Assembly (NCBI RefSeq): GCF_019331735.1
Contig: NZ_JAHBBH010000024.1
Coordinates: 1-35,471 of the forward strand
Reading direction: 5' to 3'
DNA length: 35,471 bases
Origin: Bifidobacterium miconis
GTDB lineage: Bacteria; Actinomycetota; Actinomycetes; Actinomycetales; Bifidobacteriaceae
Shown: one piece after another, positions 33,365 through 35,471 of the stretch
Layout of the letters: every line of letters begins with the position of its first letter
Numbering within the stretch: the stretch's first letter is position 1
Made by a program: the position numbers and the translations under genes
Notes under the pieces: generated by a model
What the model saw: only the letters and a program-made list of their open reading frames with translations
Database searches by the model: none
Told to the model about the DNA's origin: nothing

Positions 33365-34108
33365 ATGGACACCGTACCGATCGATGCCGCGGGCGAAACG
33401 ACGCAGGTGATTCCGCCCTATGTGCCTCCGCGGAACGAGCCGGAGGAACCGGATGCGCGGGGCTGCGGCGTTGCCCCGCGCGCGGGTGTCATGGGCATCG
33501 TCATCACGGTCGCCGTGGTGTTGCTCGTCATCGCAGGCATATGGACGACGATGCGCGTCCATGCGCAGCATGAGGCTGCGCTGAATTCCTGCCGGTCGTC
33601 GCTTGCCGCGTATGCGAAGGCACACAGTCGTCTGCAACGGGCCACCGGAACCGCGGCATCATCGGTTTCCATGGCATGTTCCAGCGGGGATTCCACGGAA
33701 GGCCTGTATGCCGCTTCCTCCGTTCTGCGATCCGCGGCAGACACGATGGACGAACAGGCGACCGCAGTCGAGCAACGCAACCGTGACGACAGTCACGGCA
33801 ATGCCGACCGGGAACAGTCCGGAACGGCGGACTCGTCGAATGATGCGGCGGAAGCCAGACGGGAACTCGGCAGGTCCATCGACGCCGCACAAGCCCTGCT
33901 TGACGGCGTGAAGAACAGCATCGGGAACGGCACTGCGGGAACTATGGTCGTCAATGGACTGGGCAAGGCCATCGACGCCGCAAACCAGCTTATGAACGAC
34001 AGCGGCATCGCCGACTCCAAGTATTACAAGGCGGCCAAGGTCACGCTGGACGAGGCCGTCACCGCAGTGAACGATTGGGTGGACGCGCAGGCCAATAAGG
34101 CGGACTGA
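33365..34108 (+). CDS. Membrane-anchored surface protein with FIVAR-like helices
   Basis: I do not recognise a named gene. The 247-residue product has a cytoplasmic Pro/Glu-rich head (1-38), one membrane helix (~41-62, IVITVAVVLLVIAGIW) and an external, mostly helical part. Cys76 and Cys105 flank a helical hairpin and could form a disulfide. A polar Asp/Ser/Asn linker (~135-160) leads to a final region, LGRSIDAAQALLDGVKN... then YYKAAKVTLDEAVTAVNDWV, with the spacing of FIVAR-type repeats found in surface proteins. GGAAGGAAG precedes the ATG. It diverges from the pyr operon. Function may be in cell-wall or surface binding, but this is a guess from architecture. Confidence 0.8.
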   Translation: MDTVPIDAAGETTQVIPPYVPPRNEPEEPDARGCGVAPRAGVMGIVITVAVVLLVIAGIWTTMRVHAQHEAALNSCRSSLAAYAKAHSRLQRATGTAASSVSMACSSGDSTEGLYAASSVLRSAADTMDEQATAVEQRNRDDSHGNADREQSGTADSSNDAAEARRELGRSIDAAQALLDGVKNSIGNGTAGTMVVNGLGKAIDAANQLMNDSGIADSKYYKAAKVTLDEAVTAVNDWVDAQANKAD

Positions 34109-34201
34109 CCTGCCGGACGTCGGCTTGTCCTGCGCTGTTCTCCATGCTCGTTGCCAAGGCGGCGTAGCCGGACGATCGTTCACTGCGGCATGGCGTTATC
34201 G

Positions 34202-35200
34202 CTATTCGCAAGCGACTCCGTTGCCGTCGCGGTCGAGTTTCGCGGAATAGCCCGGATCGCCCTTGCGCAGCGGCGCCTTGCCTGCGGCGCGCACCGCGTC
34301 GCAGTTCTTGTAGGTGACCGTGCCGCTTTCATCCGCATCGCCGGTATTGTTCGACGATTGCTGGTCGGCGGAGGTGCCGTTCTGTCCGATGCCTTGGCTG
34401 GTGCTCTGCTGATCGGCGTTCTGCTTGGCATCGTCCGTGCTGCTGCCGGAAGATGTTGCATCAGCGTCTTCCGGCACGGTTTGCGACGGGCAGCCGGCAA
34501 GCACGTTCGCCATCGCGTCGTGTTCGGCCTGGGTGACCCACAATGCATATTTTGCCTTCACGCCGATCTGCCGAGCCACGTACGAGCAACGATACGATTT
34601 GTTGGAAGGCAGCCACGTCGCCGCGTCGCCGTCGCTTTTCTGCTGGTTGGAAGGACCGTCGACCGCGAGCAGATTGTACGGATCGTTGGCCAGCTGCCTG
34701 CGCTGGTCGGCGGTCAGCTGCTGGGCGCCTTTCTGCCATGCGTCGGACAATGCGACGACATGGTCGATCTGCACGGCGGCGCTCGTGTTCTGTCCTCGCA
34801 CGAAATTGATGACGGACCCGGTGTACGGATCATTGAGCGTGCCGGTCGCGACGACGCAGTCATGCGTGCCCGCCTTGTAGGTTTTGTCGGTCAGGTCGCG
34901 GTTGAGAATGTCGTTGCGCGTATCGCAGCCGTTGTGATCGACATCGGCCCATGCCGCGCCGAACTGGTCACGCGAATAGCCGGTTTTCGGAGCACGGCCT
35001 TTGACGGGAAGTTTTGCCAAGGCGTCGGTTGCCAGAGATCCGCCTGCATTCGTTCCCGTAGACGTGGTTTGGTCATTGCCGTCTGGTTGCAGTGACGACG
35101 TGCAGGCGGACAGCCCCAATGCCGCTGCCAGTGCCAGTGCCACGATTCCGGCAGCACGCCGGCGCCCGCTACGCTGTGTTTGGCCCGAATACGGCGACAT
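34202..35200 (-). CDS. Secreted lipoprotein nuclease (DUF1524/HNH plus excalibur domain)
   Basis: The 332-residue protein has a lipoprotein signal (basic RSGRRR, then a hydrophobic stretch and LSAC, Cys33). The mature domain is of the DUF1524/GmrSD C-terminal type: GCDTRNDILNRDL (91-103), the HNH-like QIDHVVALSDAW (144-155) with His147, and DPYNLLAVDGPSNQQKSD (173-190). A Ser/Gln/Asn-rich linker (~241-293) leads to an excalibur calcium-binding motif, YKNCDAVRAAGKAP ... DRDGNGVACE. It likely cuts extracellular DNA for nutrients or against transfer. The ATG at 35200 is eight bases after AGGAGG; the frame runs further upstream without a site. Similar nucleases are common in actinobacteria. Confidence 0.92.
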   Translation of the reverse strand: MSPYSGQTQRSGRRRAAGIVALALAAALGLSACTSSLQPDGNDQTTSTGTNAGGSLATDALAKLPVKGRAPKTGYSRDQFGAAWADVDHNGCDTRNDILNRDLTDKTYKAGTHDCVVATGTLNDPYTGSVINFVRGQNTSAAVQIDHVVALSDAWQKGAQQLTADQRRQLANDPYNLLAVDGPSNQQKSDGDAATWLPSNKSYRCSYVARQIGVKAKYALWVTQAEHDAMANVLAGCPSQTVPEDADATSSGSSTDDAKQNADQQSTSQGIGQNGTSADQQSSNNTGDADESGTVTYKNCDAVRAAGKAPLRKGDPGYSAKLDRDGNGVACE

Positions 35201-35242
35201 GATCATAACCTCCTGTATCGCTGTGGATATGTCCGGCATGCG

Positions 35243-35248
35243 ATTATA
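35243..35248 (-). promoter_or_regulatory. -10 box of the nuclease gene
   Basis: A perfect TATAAT on the minus strand, 42 bases before the nuclease start. No good -35 hexamer is found at 16-18 bases. Confidence 0.55.
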
Positions 35249-35272
35249 CGGAAATATGCTGTACATATGAGG

Positions 35273-35305
35273 AAAGCCCGGTGCCGTCATTGGTGTCGGG
35301 TTTTT
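35273..35305. terminator. Second hairpin after the rRNA operon
   Basis: AAAGCCCGGTGCC pairs with GGTGTCGGGTTTT (13 bp with G-T pairs) around GTCATT. It has a T-run on the plus strand and a shorter one on the minus strand. It may insulate the nuclease promoter from rRNA transcription. Confidence 0.55.
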
Positions 35306-35381
35306 GGCTGGTTGGGTATACGCGAAAGAGCCCCGGGCCGCGAGGTGGATGCGGTTTGGCAATGGTGGTGGATATGGGAGG

Positions 35382-35411
35382 GGCCCCGGGAGCGTGTGCT
35401 CGACCGGGGCC
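35382..35411 (-). terminator. rRNA operon terminator
   Basis: GGCCCCGG (35382-35389) pairs with CCGGGGCC (35404-35411), extended inward by GAGC/GCTC with a 4-base loop. It lies just after the 5S 3' end on the minus strand; a very stable GC stem. Confidence 0.8.
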
Positions 35412-35419
35412 TCTTGTCA

Positions 35420-35471
35420 AGTTGGATGCGGCGGTGTGCTACTCTCCCACACTCTATCGGGTGCAGTACCA
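35420..35471 (-). rRNA. rrf: 5S ribosomal RNA, 3' part
   Basis: Read on the minus strand the window edge gives TGGTACTGCACCCGATAG, then GTGTGGGAGAGTAG and CACCGCCGCATCCAACTT, the conserved 3' half-segment of actinobacterial 5S rRNA. Its 5' half lies beyond the right edge, and by usual order the 23S and 16S genes lie further on. The exact 3' end is uncertain by a few bases. Confidence 0.88.

Overview
This window looks like chromosomal DNA of a high-GC Gram-positive actinomycete, most likely a Bifidobacterium. The clues are strong GC bias, a pyr cluster in the order pyrB-pyrI-pyrC-pyrF-pyrK-pyrD-pyrE, a paired ABC exporter, lipoprotein and cell-wall genes, and the 3' end of a 5S rRNA gene at the right edge. 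Species cannot be told from the sequence alone. The right edge inside an rRNA operon and an oddly rearranged left edge suggest the window may be a whole assembled contig.

Layout. (1) 1-2574, minus strand: the start of a type I Wadjet anti-plasmid system, jetA, jetB and the first 59 codons of jetC. The next part of jetC is present but inverted at positions 1-126. (2) 2658-9686: an envelope module made of a lipoprotein, a membrane-fusion protein with a peptidoglycan-binding domain, an ABC ATPase and a MacB/FtsX-type permease on the minus strand. It diverges from a response regulator and histidine kinase on the plus strand, and a VanY-like carboxypeptidase converges on the kinase. (3) 9945-19371: mostly single genes: pcp, an ABC-F ATPase, a cation diffusion facilitator, a frameshifted MetE-like methyltransferase, a carboxymuconolactone decarboxylase-like protein with its MerR regulator, bifunctional NAD(P)H-hydrate repair enzyme, and a HAD hydrolase. 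(4) 19449-26413: a heterodimeric ABC exporter, a LysR regulator and a second ABC-F protein. (5) 26481-33085: the seven-gene pyrimidine operon on the minus strand, covering every step from carbamoyl-aspartate to UMP. (6) 33365 to the end: a membrane-anchored surface protein with a FIVAR-like helical region, a secreted lipoprotein nuclease (DUF1524/HNH plus excalibur), and the terminators and 3' end of an rRNA operon.

How the parts work together. The pyr genes form one pathway: PyrB/PyrI make carbamoyl-aspartate, PyrC closes the ring, PyrD/PyrK oxidise dihydroorotate, PyrE adds ribose phosphate and PyrF decarboxylates to UMP. The two-component system probably controls the divergent lipoprotein-ABC operon, since an 11-bp-phased direct repeat lies between them. 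JetABC would load and extrude foreign circular DNA for cleavage by JetD, which must lie beyond the left edge if present.

The most notable items are the Wadjet fragment with its inversion breakpoint, the frameshift in the methyltransferase, a dense array of hairpins including a perfect 50-bp palindrome at 14802-15017, and the envelope-sensing module. No tRNA, CRISPR array, insertion sequence or prophage gene was found. All calls come from reading the sequence; no database search was run.
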